A DNA stretch of 64,000 nucleotides, from NCBI GenBank assembly GCA_002869145.1, contig PKTM01000002.1:1-64000 (forward strand). Direction: 5' to 3'. Each line of letters starts with the position of its first letter. Within the stretch, counting starts at the first letter, position 1. A program made the translations under genes and the position numbers. Source of the DNA: Denitrovibrio sp. GTDB lineage: Bacteria; Chrysiogenota; Deferribacteres; Deferribacterales; Geovibrionaceae. This document shows, piece after piece, positions 1 through 8,935 of this stretch. Under the pieces are notes generated by a model, which saw nothing but the letters and a program-made list of their open reading frames with translations, was not told the DNA's origin and ran no database searches.

Positions 1-1
1 G

Positions 2-1735
2 ACAAGCAACCACGCTGACAGCCCAAGAACATACGCGGGCACAGACAGAACATGTAGTGCATGTCACTCACATGAAGGTTTCCTTGCTAGAAACACTAGC
101 AAGAGAGCAATTGCAAAAACAGTTGCCGGAATAGATGATAACTATAAAAACGTTTTCGAAAGCGGCGAGCTTGAAGGTAATTCTATTGGCTGTAACACCT
201 GCCACGATGACAACACATTTGAGCTTCGTTCACAGGAAACTAAAAATGAAGCAGGCGACGCTGTTGTATTCTCTAAGCAGTTCAACCTCTGTACATCTTG
301 TCACCAAGTTGAACTTGATGCTACAACATATGAACTCACAGATGCATATCTTCACGCTAACAGCCCTGCTACAAGCAAGACAGTTGGATACCACACTGAT
401 TCTCATCAGGAAAGAAACTTCGTAGATACACACTTCGCTGGTCAACTCAGTAAAGATGTTTACTACGCAGACGTTAAAGATGGTAGAGATGAGAATGGCT
501 TCTACGCTGCACAGGTTTCTCACAGCGGAACACAGTATGATGTTCTTAACACAGAACTTGATGCTTACTATACAGCATATCAAGCTGCTGCAGATAATTT
601 AACTATCAAAGGTTATAAAATTAACCCAGCGTCACCAACAGCATGTTCATCATGTCACGATGTTCACTCTGCTAACGTTATGAGAACCTCTGAAGAGACA
701 GTACTGGCTTACGACCAGAACTTCGAAGAGAGAATCTCAGTTGGTATAAAAGCTGCTGAAGGCATCGGTGAAACACACGGTGACTACTCAAAATCAGCAT
801 TCGGATACGCAGTTAGAGATAGCTGTATGCCATGTCACACTGCTGAGGCAATTATAACTGAAACAGTTGGCGGCGAAGCTGAATTCGAAGCTGGCGTAAC
901 TGAAGGAAGACTCGGCTGTACTACATGTCACGACATGGTTAACATAGGCGATGACTTTAAAGTTACAAACACACGTACATTCAAAGAAGACCACGCATTC
1001 AACTTTGTAACTGAAGATGCAGAAGGCGCTGAAGTTGTTCTTGGAACTGTTACAGCTGCTGAGCTTGGAAAAGAGCAGATCTGCTTCGAATGTCATAAAG
1101 GAAGAGTAGGTCTTAAGCCTGGCGCAGCTACAGCTACTGCAGTATATGATGTAGCATATCTTCACTACGCACATGTATTCTCAACAATGTTTGGCTCAAA
1201 GGCAGGCACTATTCCAACTTATACTGGAAAAGAGTATGCTGGCAGATTTGCTCACTACGATGGTACAGAGTTCAGCTGTGCAGATTGTCACGATGTACAT
1301 ACAACTGAAGCTAAAACTGCTATGGCTGGTGCGTCTTGTAACGGTTGCCACGGAACAGGCGCAACATTTGCAACAGCAACCCTTAAAGCTCGTACACAAG
1401 CGTTCTCTGACAGACTGTTTGACACAATCTATGCTCTTACACCAGATTCGCTTTATACAGCAGTTGTTGATGGTTCACCTAGATTCGCTGACGGTAAAAC
1501 TGTAGCTAATCTTCAGAACATCCTTACTTCAAGAGGCTCTAGCTCTGAAGTTGGAGACGCAGCTCTTGCAAAAGCTGGTGCAATATGGACAACATTTACA
1601 TATTATGATGGCTACTATGGCGAAGGTCATGGACACGGTGCATCATGGGCACACAACAGTAAATTTGCTAGACAAGTTATGTATGACGCTATTGAAGCTC
1701 TTGGCGGAAACGTTTCAGACCTCGTTCGCCCATAA
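2..1735 (+). CDS. Large multiheme c-type cytochrome, 5'-truncated by the window edge
   Basis: The reading frame is open from base 2, so the gene starts upstream; 577 C-terminal residues are visible. They contain nine CxxCH heme-binding motifs (for example CSACH, CMPCH, CTTCH, CNGCH). Heme ligation implies export and periplasmic or extracellular work. The last ~130 residues lack heme motifs and end in a helical, His- and aromatic-rich segment (ASWAHNSKFARQVMYD). That tail resembles the C-terminus of the 9-heme lipoprotein at 10757-12958 (GLHNPTYARNLIELSL), so the two may share a C-terminal fold. Long Ala/Thr-rich linkers and very uniform codon choice suggest high expression. A strong terminator follows, so it is transcribed separately from the downstream block. 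Family identity and final location (surface, secreted or filament) cannot be decided without the N-terminus. Confidence 0.9.
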   Translation, partial: TSNHADSPRTYAGTDRTCSACHSHEGFLARNTSKRAIAKTVAGIDDNYKNVFESGELEGNSIGCNTCHDDNTFELRSQETKNEAGDAVVFSKQFNLCTSCHQVELDATTYELTDAYLHANSPATSKTVGYHTDSHQERNFVDTHFAGQLSKDVYYADVKDGRDENGFYAAQVSHSGTQYDVLNTELDAYYTAYQAAADNLTIKGYKINPASPTACSSCHDVHSANVMRTSEETVLAYDQNFEERISVGIKAAEGIGETHGDYSKSAFGYAVRDSCMPCHTAEAIITETVGGEAEFEAGVTEGRLGCTTCHDMVNIGDDFKVTNTRTFKEDHAFNFVTEDAEGAEVVLGTVTAAELGKEQICFECHKGRVGLKPGAATATAVYDVAYLHYAHVFSTMFGSKAGTIPTYTGKEYAGRFAHYDGTEFSCADCHDVHTTEAKTAMAGASCNGCHGTGATFATATLKARTQAFSDRLFDTIYALTPDSLYTAVVDGSPRFADGKTVANLQNILTSRGSSSEVGDAALAKAGAIWTTFTYYDGYYGEGHGHGASWAHNSKFARQVMYDAIEALGGNVSDLVRP

Positions 1736-1772
1736 GTTTCATAGCACAATTTAAGTAATAACATTACTAATG

Positions 1773-1801
1773 GCGGCTCCTTCGGGAGCCGCTTTTTTTT
1801 T
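1773..1801 (+). terminator. Rho-independent terminator
   Basis: An 8-bp perfect GC-rich stem (GCGGCTCC/GGAGCCGC) closes a TTCG tetraloop and is followed by nine T residues. It ends the transcript of the first cytochrome gene. Confidence 0.93.
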
Positions 1802-1820
1802 GATTAATTGACGACATAAA

Positions 1821-1883
1821 TCCCCCTTAGACCCCTTTTAATAAAGAGGGATATAATGAACTTCACCTATCAAAAGGGGAGTC
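1821..1883. repeat. Degenerate inverted repeat in an otherwise empty intergenic stretch
   Basis: Arms at 1830-1842 (GACCCCTTTTAAT) and 1869-1883 (ATCAAAAGGGGAGTC) are near-complementary, and a smaller CCCTTTT/AGAGGG hairpin sits inside. C-run/G-run hairpins like this resemble short intergenic repeat elements, but only one copy is visible here. The rest of 1802-2057 shows no gene or clear signal. Confidence 0.35.
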
Positions 1884-2057
1884 AGAGAGGTTTTGCCTTT
1901 CGCATTACGCATAAGGCATGATGTTCGATAAATGTTCTAAGTATTATCACACCTAATAAGTCTTGTTTAAGTCACTTGTAATTATGAATATTCGGATTTA
2001 TCTATCATTGGAAAATCTAATGTAAATGGGTTTAATTTATGTTATGTTTATTAATAT

Positions 2058-2078
2058 AGATCAAAATTGAACTGATCT
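2058..2078. promoter_or_regulatory. Inverted repeat upstream of the electron-conduit promoter
   Basis: AGATCA and TGATCT are perfect inverted arms separated by 9 nt. The centre lies about 49 bases before the predicted transcription start, a typical activator position. The cognate regulator is unknown. Confidence 0.4.
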
Positions 2079-2082
2079 GTTT

Positions 2083-2110
2083 TTGATTTTGTATTGATTG
2101 ATATTATAAT
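2083..2110 (+). promoter_or_regulatory. Predicted sigma-70-type promoter of the cytochrome operon
   Basis: TTGATT, a 16-nt spacer and a consensus TATAAT (2105-2110). Transcription would start near 2117, leaving a short leader that holds the GGAG ribosome site at 2121-2124 used by the ATG at 2131. This is a sequence prediction only. Confidence 0.5.
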
Positions 2111-2130
2111 TTATTTAGTTGGAGCTGATG

Positions 2131-3180
2131 ATGAGAATATTTAGTATTTTTGCCGTCATGATCTTCAGTATGTTTTTTAACTTTAGCGTTGCTAATGCAC
2201 AAACAATTACTGATGATGAAAACTGCATGATGTGTCACAAATACCCAGGCTTGACAAGAGTTAACGACGAAGGCTATCTTAGGCTTTTTTATGTAGATTC
2301 CGAAAGATATGACCATACCGTCCACACTAAAGTCAAATGCTCCGGGTGCCACACTGACATTAAAGAGATTCCCCACAAAGAAGCCAAGCAGGTTGACTGT
2401 GCCACAGAGTGTCACATCAAAGAGAGCGGTTCAGAAAAACCGTTTTCTCACAAAAAGATACTTAAAGATCTTCAGACAAGTATCCACAACCCTGAAAACG
2501 AAAATGTGAGAGCGAAAATTGTTGAGGATTTTCCCACCTGCACAGACTGCCACAAAAACCCCTCTTACCGCTTTCTTGAAAAGGATGTGGACGAGCTTGC
2601 AAGTGCCAGACACACTGAAAGAGTTTTTCAAAAGTGCAGTGTCTGTCATGATAACAGCTCACAGTACAGGTACTTTTTCAACCACGTAACCCATAGAATA
2701 AAAGATTTGACTCCTCATGAGGATGTCGTGGCAACATGCAGTAAGTGTCACTCCAAGCAGGAGATGGCAGAGAAGCATAAGCTTAAAAATGCTGCTGCAA
2801 CATATCTTGATACATTCCACGGCAAAGCAGTTGAGTTCGGGCTTGACAATGCTCCGACATGTATCGACTGCCATGTTAAAACCGGTGAGTCTGCTCACAA
2901 GATTATGAGCTATAAAAACCCGCAAAGTGCAACTTACGAAGAAACCAGGTATCTTGCTTGTAAAGATTCTGACTGTCACGCTGATCCGGGTAAAGAGTTC
3001 GGTATGATAAGAATGCACACTGTTATTGACAAGGATATATACCCTATAGAGTTCTATGTAGCTCTAGGATTTACTATCCTTACTATCGGTGCTTTCTATC
3101 CACTGCTTGGACTTATGATACTCGAGCTGATCAGGGAGCTTTTCCCTAATGTCAGCTTCAGACGCAGAAAGAAGAAGTAG
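2131..3180 (+). CDS. Octaheme c-type cytochrome with C-terminal membrane anchor
   Basis: The product has a signal peptide ending near ANA-QT and eight heme motifs: six CxxCH, one CX3CH (CATECH) and one CX4CH (CKDSDCH). A single hydrophobic helix lies near the C-terminus (VALGFTILTIGAFYPLLGL), followed by a basic tail. It should therefore be a periplasmic cytochrome tethered to the inner membrane. It is followed 11 bp later by a b-type cytochrome and then another anchored cytochrome, the arrangement of Cbc-type menaquinol oxidoreductases in Geobacter. I infer it takes electrons from the b-heme subunit. ATG 2131 is preferred over ATG 2128 or TTG 2119 because GGAG at 2121-2124 is then 6 nt away. 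Confidence 0.88.
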   Translation: MRIFSIFAVMIFSMFFNFSVANAQTITDDENCMMCHKYPGLTRVNDEGYLRLFYVDSERYDHTVHTKVKCSGCHTDIKEIPHKEAKQVDCATECHIKESGSEKPFSHKKILKDLQTSIHNPENENVRAKIVEDFPTCTDCHKNPSYRFLEKDVDELASARHTERVFQKCSVCHDNSSQYRYFFNHVTHRIKDLTPHEDVVATCSKCHSKQEMAEKHKLKNAAATYLDTFHGKAVEFGLDNAPTCIDCHVKTGESAHKIMSYKNPQSATYEETRYLACKDSDCHADPGKEFGMIRMHTVIDKDIYPIEFYVALGFTILTIGAFYPLLGLMILELIRELFPNVSFRRRKKK

Positions 3181-3191
3181 AGGGTACTGAT

Positions 3192-4082
3192 ATGATGAGA
3201 AAAATGCCACTAATTAAAATAAAAAACGGTGAGAAACACTATCTCAAAATGACCGTTGGCCAGAAATATCAGCACTATATATTGATGACTACATTTATCA
3301 TTCTTGTGCTGACAGGATTTCCGCTGAAATTTCACTACTACCCTTGGGCAGGCAGTACGATAGACTTTTTAGGAGGTCTTGTTGTTACAAGAACACTGCA
3401 CAGGATAGCTGGTGTTATAATGTGCGCGCTCTTTTTCTACCACTGGTACTACCTGTTTAGAAACACTTACCAGTACTATATAGGACCTGCCAGAAAGACA
3501 GGAACATTCTCTTGGAAAGAGCTTGGACTCTTCATTTACTATTCTCCTATGTGTCCTAGAAAGAAAGACTGGGACGACATAGTTGATTTCGTGAAATTTG
3601 CTTTCTTCTTTACAGACGAGAGACCAAAACACGAAAGATTTCACTGGAGAGAGAAGTTTGACTACTGGGCTGTTTTCTGGGGTATTCCTGTACTTGGCAT
3701 CACAGGTATATTCCTCTGGTTCCCAGTTTTTGCAGCCAGCTTTCTTCCCGGATGGGCTGTAAACATCAGCTACATAGCTCACTCAGACGAGGCTATGCTC
3801 GCTGTTAGTGTTATCTTCATATGGCACATGTACAATGCTCATGTGAATTATGACAAATTCCCTATGTCACCACTTTTCATCACCGGCTACCTGCCGGAAG
3901 ACCTGATGAAGCATGAGTATTATGTTGAGTGGGCAAGGATCAACAAAGTTGTGGATAAAGATCCTGCACTTATGGTTGATCTGGATGCTGAAAAGGCTAA
4001 TGAGGCAATCTCGAGCGAGGAGAAGCTTCAGATAATACGAGACCAGATAGCCTTTCTGAAAGATGGTGAGGGAGAGAAATAA
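3192..4082 (+). CDS. Cytochrome b561-type membrane subunit, putative quinol oxidase of a Cbc-like complex
   Basis: A 296-residue integral membrane protein with about four to five hydrophobic helices. His residues suited to b-heme ligation are placed in or next to them: QHYILMT, TLHRIAG, FYHWYY, YIAHSDEA and IWHMYNAH. It resembles the b-type subunits of formate dehydrogenase, thiosulfate reductase and hydrogenase, and of Geobacter Cbc complexes. The inferred role is menaquinol oxidation in the inner membrane, passing electrons to the flanking anchored cytochromes. The gene lies 11 bp after the preceding one, with an AGAGGG ribosome site, and its stop overlaps the next start (TAATG). ATG 3195 is an equally possible start. 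Confidence 0.87.
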   Translation: MMRKMPLIKIKNGEKHYLKMTVGQKYQHYILMTTFIILVLTGFPLKFHYYPWAGSTIDFLGGLVVTRTLHRIAGVIMCALFFYHWYYLFRNTYQYYIGPARKTGTFSWKELGLFIYYSPMCPRKKDWDDIVDFVKFAFFFTDERPKHERFHWREKFDYWAVFWGIPVLGITGIFLWFPVFAASFLPGWAVNISYIAHSDEAMLAVSVIFIWHMYNAHVNYDKFPMSPLFITGYLPEDLMKHEYYVEWARINKVVDKDPALMVDLDAEKANEAISSEEKLQIIRDQIAFLKDGEGEK

Positions 4083-4939
4083 TGACTAAAAGAAATAAAA
4101 CACTGAAAAAGATATACTGCATTCTGGGCATTGCGATAATGCTCTATTGCGGATACATAGTTGAAATACTAGTCATGCATATATGGCACAAGGCTCCTCA
4201 GGGAGAGCATTCTGCTGCTGGAATGTCCGAAGCGGATAAGCAGTTTCAGGAGATGCTTGCAGGGGTGGACAAAGAGCATTCTGCCGGGGTGTCTTTTAAG
4301 GATATTAACAAAATACACGAGTTATACGATTTTCATAAATCAGACCGTGAGGCGCTCCTTGACGAACAGAACCTTTGTGTTTCCTGCCACGGAGATGTTC
4401 CGCACGATAAAAAGAAAGAGATCAGAGCTTTTCTGAATATGCACGCATTTTTTATGGGGTGCGAGACATGTCATATTCGAACAGAAGACAAGATTAATAC
4501 AAAATTTATATGGTATAACAAAACAGATGGCGCAGAAGCCAAAGATATTGACCTTACTCAGTATCTAGGTGACACGCCTTACAAGCTGATGCCTGTCAAG
4601 AGAAGCGGAGAGGATAAAAGCCTTTACGACACTGCTCAGATGCGAAAATATGTCGCTGGTTTCAAAGAGAACGTGGCAGATATGATTCCTTCTGCAAAAA
4701 GTGCATCAATGAAGGTTATACACAGACCTATGACAGAGCTCAAAGAGACTGTCAAATGTGAAGAGTGCCACACCTCAAACAGAGCTGCAGGGTATCTTCC
4801 TTTTAAAGATATAGGTTATCCTGAGCGGAGAATGAATCAGCTTGTTGGAAACGAAGTTGTTGGTATGATAGATAAGTATAAAAGATTCTATATCCCTGAC
4901 TTTTTAACACCAAATGAGGAAGCTGAGAGTGAAAAATAA
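4082..4939 (+). CDS. Membrane-anchored triheme c-type cytochrome
   Basis: A 285-residue protein with a short basic N-terminus, one uncleaved transmembrane helix (IYCILGIAIMLYCGYIVEIL) and a periplasmic domain with three CxxCH motifs (CVSCH, CETCH, CEECH). The topology recalls NapC/NrfH-like quinol-linked cytochromes, but the heme spacing is too wide to place it in that family. It overlaps the b-type cytochrome gene by one base, so it is translationally coupled and probably the third subunit of the inner-membrane complex. Extra His residues (HIWH, MHAFF) could be distal ligands. Confidence 0.85.
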   Translation: MTKRNKTLKKIYCILGIAIMLYCGYIVEILVMHIWHKAPQGEHSAAGMSEADKQFQEMLAGVDKEHSAGVSFKDINKIHELYDFHKSDREALLDEQNLCVSCHGDVPHDKKKEIRAFLNMHAFFMGCETCHIRTEDKINTKFIWYNKTDGAEAKDIDLTQYLGDTPYKLMPVKRSGEDKSLYDTAQMRKYVAGFKENVADMIPSAKSASMKVIHRPMTELKETVKCEECHTSNRAAGYLPFKDIGYPERRMNQLVGNEVVGMIDKYKRFYIPDFLTPNEEAESEK

Positions 4940-5813
4940 GCTAATATTAGTTGTTTTGTTGCTGTGTTTTGCGTTGTCTGCACATGCCGAGGGAATAAAT
5001 GCAAAGTTCCTTTATAAGGTAGATCTGAACGGGCATAATGCCCCTGCTGATGTTTTACCGGAAAAAGACAGTACGCTGCATATATATGATGCGTTTTCAG
5101 GCAGCTACATAACATATTCAGACGGTGAGGCTATCACTGCTATTGCAAAACCTTTTCTGAAAGGCGGCAACTGTTTGGTGAAAAACGAGAACTATTTCCT
5201 TTACTGCAATAGCGTTGAAGGGAGTGTAGATATGCTCACAGAGAAGCTTGACAGACTCAAGTCGTATAAGCTTCCTGAAAGCATGAAAGGCCGTTTTGAC
5301 CCTACAGATGTTTATGTGTCCGGCGGATACATGTTTATAGTAGACAACGATAATCACCGCGTACTGAAGATGAGCCTCGCCACCGGCGACATAGAAAAGC
5401 AGATAGGCGGATACGGGCAGGCTAAGCTTCAATTCTGGTACCCTTATTCTATAACTGTTGACCAAAAAGGTGTTCTTTACGTCACTGAGGTTATGAATAC
5501 TCGTGTACAAAAAATTACAAAAGAGCTTAAATATTACGAATTTATAGGTAAATGGGGGATAAAAAGAGGTTAGTTTTATCGTCCCACTGGTATTGCCAAT
5601 TATAAAGGCAAATATATGCTGGTTGGTGATGGTTACACCGGAATCATCCACTATTTAGACGATGAGGATATGTGTAATGGAGTGCTTACTGATGTGAGTT
5701 TAAATAAACTTGGTTTCGAATCCGTTACCCATTTACGCATTAAAGAAGACATCCTGGCTGTTGTAGATGCTTTCAAAAAGAGTGTTTACGTGTATAAACT
5801 GGAGGAGAAATAA
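4929..5813 (+). pseudogene. NHL-repeat (beta-propeller) periplasmic protein interrupted by an in-frame TAG
   Basis: The open frame encodes a signal peptide (KLILVVLLLCFALSAHA) and NHL-type repeats (RFDPTDVYVSGGYMFIVDN; FWYPYSITVDQKGVLYVTE). It stops at TAG 5571-5573 and continues in the same frame to 5813. The next repeat reads RG-stop-FYRPTGIANYKG. NHL repeats usually have Gln at that position (GQF..P.GIA), so one CAG-to-TAG change explains the stop. Full length would be 294 residues with the stop at residue 215. Start: GTG 4929 has GAGG at 4917-4920; ATG 4914 lacks a ribosome site. The 3' end overlaps the next start (TAATG), consistent with an originally intact operon member. NHL proteins usually act as scaffolds, here perhaps for the cytochrome complex. 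It could be a true pseudogene, a read-through gene or a sequence error. Confidence 0.85.
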
Positions 5814-8800
5814 TGAAAAAGATATTATTTTTACTCCTTCTGACATGTGTGTTCAGCTCAGCCTATGCTGTGGATGTTGCTAACCAGAAGCCAAACGCAT
5901 CCAAAGAGTGTGCGGTATGCCACTACGAGTGGATGCCGGAATTTCTTTACGATCTGAAAGGGACTGAACTTGTCCCTTACCAAAAAGAGAAAGTAGTGGC
6001 CACAGAGAAGATGTGTTTCAGCTGTCATAACGGTACAGTGGGCGACAGCCGAATAAAGATATGGTCTGGAGATATGCACAAGGGATCAGAGAAGATACCT
6101 GAGCACATGACAATACCAAATAACCTGCCTCTTGAAGACGGGAAAGTTGCGTGTAAAACCTGCCACACAGCTCACGCCACCGGAAACCCTGAAGGAGAGG
6201 GTGTGGATAAGTCTGTCTTTCTGCGAATGGAGAACGCTGACTCCCAGCTTTGTAAAACCTGTCATGATTATCTTCTGGATAATCAGCATGAAATGCACCC
6301 GCTTGTGAAGCCAAAAAGAAGCTATGATGCTATAGAGAAGAAGCTTAACTCTCTGGACGGCAAACTAGGCAGCGAAGGTCAGCTTGTTTGCGAAAGCTGT
6401 CATACTCCTCACTCACCGAAAGATAAAAAGCTGCTGATATATCCAGAGCACGACTCCCAGCTATGCTCAATTTGTCACGACAATAAAGTAAACAGCGAAA
6501 ATGCAGAATACTTGAAAGGGATGCTTAACCACCCGATAAATATTATTCAGAAAGATCTGGAAAATGTAGAAAAGACAATGAAAGAGGGTGGTGTTTACGG
6601 GTATGATAATGAGGTTATATGCCTTACATGCCATTCCCCGCACAAAGGTAAAACAAAGAGTCTTTTGATTCAAAAGAATAAAAACAGCGCACTTTGCATA
6701 AGATGCCACGAAAAGAAAAATACAGTTATAGATAGTAATCACGACATGCACAGCGTGAAAGGGTTTGTCACTAAAGACGGCAAAACTGCTGCTGAGAAGG
6801 GAACCTGCGAAAGCTGTCACGCTCCTCACGGTTGGTCGCTGAAACTTCCTAAACAAGGCGAAGACCTAATATCAAAAGGTTGTCTCTCCTGCCATCAGGA
6901 GAAGGGCTTTGCACCGAAAAAGGTGCTTTCTGAGGATAAGTACAACCACCCAGTGGGCAAAGAAGTAAAAGACACAATGGATCTTGATGCATCACTCCCG
7001 CTCTTTGCAAAGATGGCAAAATTCTTTACAGAGATACGTACAGGTGAAACATCTAAGACCATCGTTACCTGCGCTACATGCCATGATGTGCATTCAAAAG
7101 CTAAAAACTTCCTAAGAAAGGAAGCCTCAGACAGTAAGCTGTGTATAACCTGCCACAGTGAAAAGAAGATGATAGAAAATACCCTGCATGGTCAGGAAAA
7201 GCTGAAAGACAGCTGTCTGTCATGTCATAAGGTTCACAACTGTGAAAATAAGCGCCTGCTGATAAAACCTAAGAATGACGGCTGTGTGGAGTGTCATAAA
7301 AAAGGCGGAAGCGGTGAGAAATTCACTGTTGACCTTGAACATTCTCACCCGGTAAACATTAAAATTGATCGTAAGCTAGATGAACATTTCAAACTTACAG
7401 AAGACGTCAAGTTCACCTGTGTAAGCTGCCACGACCCTCATAAGCAGTCAAAGACAGAGAGGTTTAATAAGGACTTTCTGCGAGGCGACTATAAAGATGA
7501 GGATACGTTCTGTGCCGCTTGTCATGAAAACAACAAAGAGATAATATCAACCGATCATGACGTTCGAAAAGACACTAATGAACAGGTCTGTATACAGTGT
7601 CATTCTGTTCACAAGGCTAAGACTTCAAAGAACATAATGGCCATAGAGTTTGATTACAAAGATAAAGATGACAGCTGTATAGTCTGCCATAATGAAAAAG
7701 GGACTGCTGATAAAAAAGTTGTAACCGACGGTCATAAACTTGGCAAGACCGAAGCCCATGAAAAGTATGGCAAATTCCTTACCGAAAAAGACGGTGAATA
7801 CTATATTTATTGTTCAAGCTGTCACACAGTGCACAATAACGGACCGAAAAAAGGCGAAGAAGGAACCATACAAAACAGCTTCCTCAATAAGAAACTGTCA
7901 GAAAACGGTAATTTCTGTGCTGGTTGTCACGAGGATAAAAAATCATTTACAGACTCTAAGCACAACGTCATGAAATTTGAGAAATCAAACGAGAAGACGC
8001 AGAAACTGAAAGCTGAAAAAGACACCTGCGGCGTTTGCCACGAGGTTCATAACAGCGGCAAGTATCTCTTCAACAAGTCTATTGATGACAATTTTGAAAC
8101 GATTTGTAAAAGCTGTCACGCAGATTCTAAACTTGCAGACAAGACAAAGATAGACACAAGCCATAAGATGAACGTGGAGCTTAAAAAAGATATCAAAATT
8201 TATCTTGAAGAAGGTAAGGTTGTTTGCGCAACATGCCACGAACCTCATGCCGCAGATAAGGGTATGCTTAGGAAAGTAGATGACCAAAATCTTTGCTATG
8301 CCTGCCACAGTGACCAGAAGATGGTTAATCTTACAGAACATAATCTTGCCAGACTGGAATATGTTGAAGCGGATATACGAAAGAAAGCTGACGAGAATGT
8401 CTGCTACACATGTCATAAACCGCACAACTTCCATAAGGACAACAGTTTCATGTGGGCGTTTGACCCTATGGGCGGCAAGAAACCGATATTCGCTTACGAG
8501 CTTTGCACAGACTGCCATAGAATGGATGGGGTTGGGTATAAGAAAGTTCCCGAAGCGATAGCTCACGACAGGATATTTAAAATATTCCCTCATAAAGAGA
8601 TATTTGAAGGTTATCTGTATAATGATGCCGGTATGATGTCAAAAGATGGAAACATAACATGTCAGACTTGTCACGATCCTCACGTGTGGAAAAAAGGGAT
8701 GACAGAACCTGCGGCAAATGTCGAAGGTGATGTGAAGAACAGCTTCCTGAAACATGAAGTGAAAGAAGGATTTTGCCAGGCTTGTCATGGACCTGAAAAA

Positions 8801-8935
8801 ACTGAAGATCTTTTTGCCAAATACCATAGCAAAGAGTTCAGAAGCACCAGAAATAAAAAGATAGGCGAAGCAGAGGTCATGAGAAACATCATGATGATAC
8901 AAATGAATATACAAAAGTATGAGGAGAAACAATGA
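5813..8935 (+). CDS. Giant periplasmic cytochrome with 28 heme motifs
   Basis: A 1040-residue protein with a signal peptide (ILFLLLLTCVFSSAYA) and 28 CxxCH motifs spread over the whole length. Most occur in doubled-CXXCH units: one motif followed by PH or VH (CESCHTPHS, CATCHDVHS, CVSCHDPHK), then 25-45 residues later a second, Lys-rich one (CITCHSEKK, CAACHENNK). This repetition suggests a linear heme wire. There is no lipobox and no membrane helix, so it should be soluble in the periplasm, bridging inner-membrane oxidoreductase and outer-membrane conduit. A GGAGGAG ribosome site precedes it and both ends overlap the neighbouring genes. High Lys content would favour binding to acidic partners. 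The role is inferred from context; the heme count is read directly. Confidence 0.93.
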   Translation: MKKILFLLLLTCVFSSAYAVDVANQKPNASKECAVCHYEWMPEFLYDLKGTELVPYQKEKVVATEKMCFSCHNGTVGDSRIKIWSGDMHKGSEKIPEHMTIPNNLPLEDGKVACKTCHTAHATGNPEGEGVDKSVFLRMENADSQLCKTCHDYLLDNQHEMHPLVKPKRSYDAIEKKLNSLDGKLGSEGQLVCESCHTPHSPKDKKLLIYPEHDSQLCSICHDNKVNSENAEYLKGMLNHPINIIQKDLENVEKTMKEGGVYGYDNEVICLTCHSPHKGKTKSLLIQKNKNSALCIRCHEKKNTVIDSNHDMHSVKGFVTKDGKTAAEKGTCESCHAPHGWSLKLPKQGEDLISKGCLSCHQEKGFAPKKVLSEDKYNHPVGKEVKDTMDLDASLPLFAKMAKFFTEIRTGETSKTIVTCATCHDVHSKAKNFLRKEASDSKLCITCHSEKKMIENTLHGQEKLKDSCLSCHKVHNCENKRLLIKPKNDGCVECHKKGGSGEKFTVDLEHSHPVNIKIDRKLDEHFKLTEDVKFTCVSCHDPHKQSKTERFNKDFLRGDYKDEDTFCAACHENNKEIISTDHDVRKDTNEQVCIQCHSVHKAKTSKNIMAIEFDYKDKDDSCIVCHNEKGTADKKVVTDGHKLGKTEAHEKYGKFLTEKDGEYYIYCSSCHTVHNNGPKKGEEGTIQNSFLNKKLSENGNFCAGCHEDKKSFTDSKHNVMKFEKSNEKTQKLKAEKDTCGVCHEVHNSGKYLFNKSIDDNFETICKSCHADSKLADKTKIDTSHKMNVELKKDIKIYLEEGKVVCATCHEPHAADKGMLRKVDDQNLCYACHSDQKMVNLTEHNLARLEYVEADIRKKADENVCYTCHKPHNFHKDNSFMWAFDPMGGKKPIFAYELCTDCHRMDGVGYKKVPEAIAHDRIFKIFPHKEIFEGYLYNDAGMMSKDGNITCQTCHDPHVWKKGMTEPAANVEGDVKNSFLKHEVKEGFCQACHGPEKTEDLFAKYHSKEFRSTRNKKIGEAEVMRNIMMIQMNIQKYEEKQ

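Noticed and set aside
7985-8593. Long minus-strand open frame opposite the 28-heme cytochrome gene (about 200 codons)
   Set aside because: It is the mirror of a real coding frame with strong heme motifs, has no ribosome site and encodes no recognisable domain.
5813-8935. CRISPR-like or tandem DNA repeat suggested by regularly spaced TGCCAC/TGTCAC motifs
   Set aside because: The periodicity comes from CxxCH codons; spacing is irregular and the intervening sequence codes for protein.
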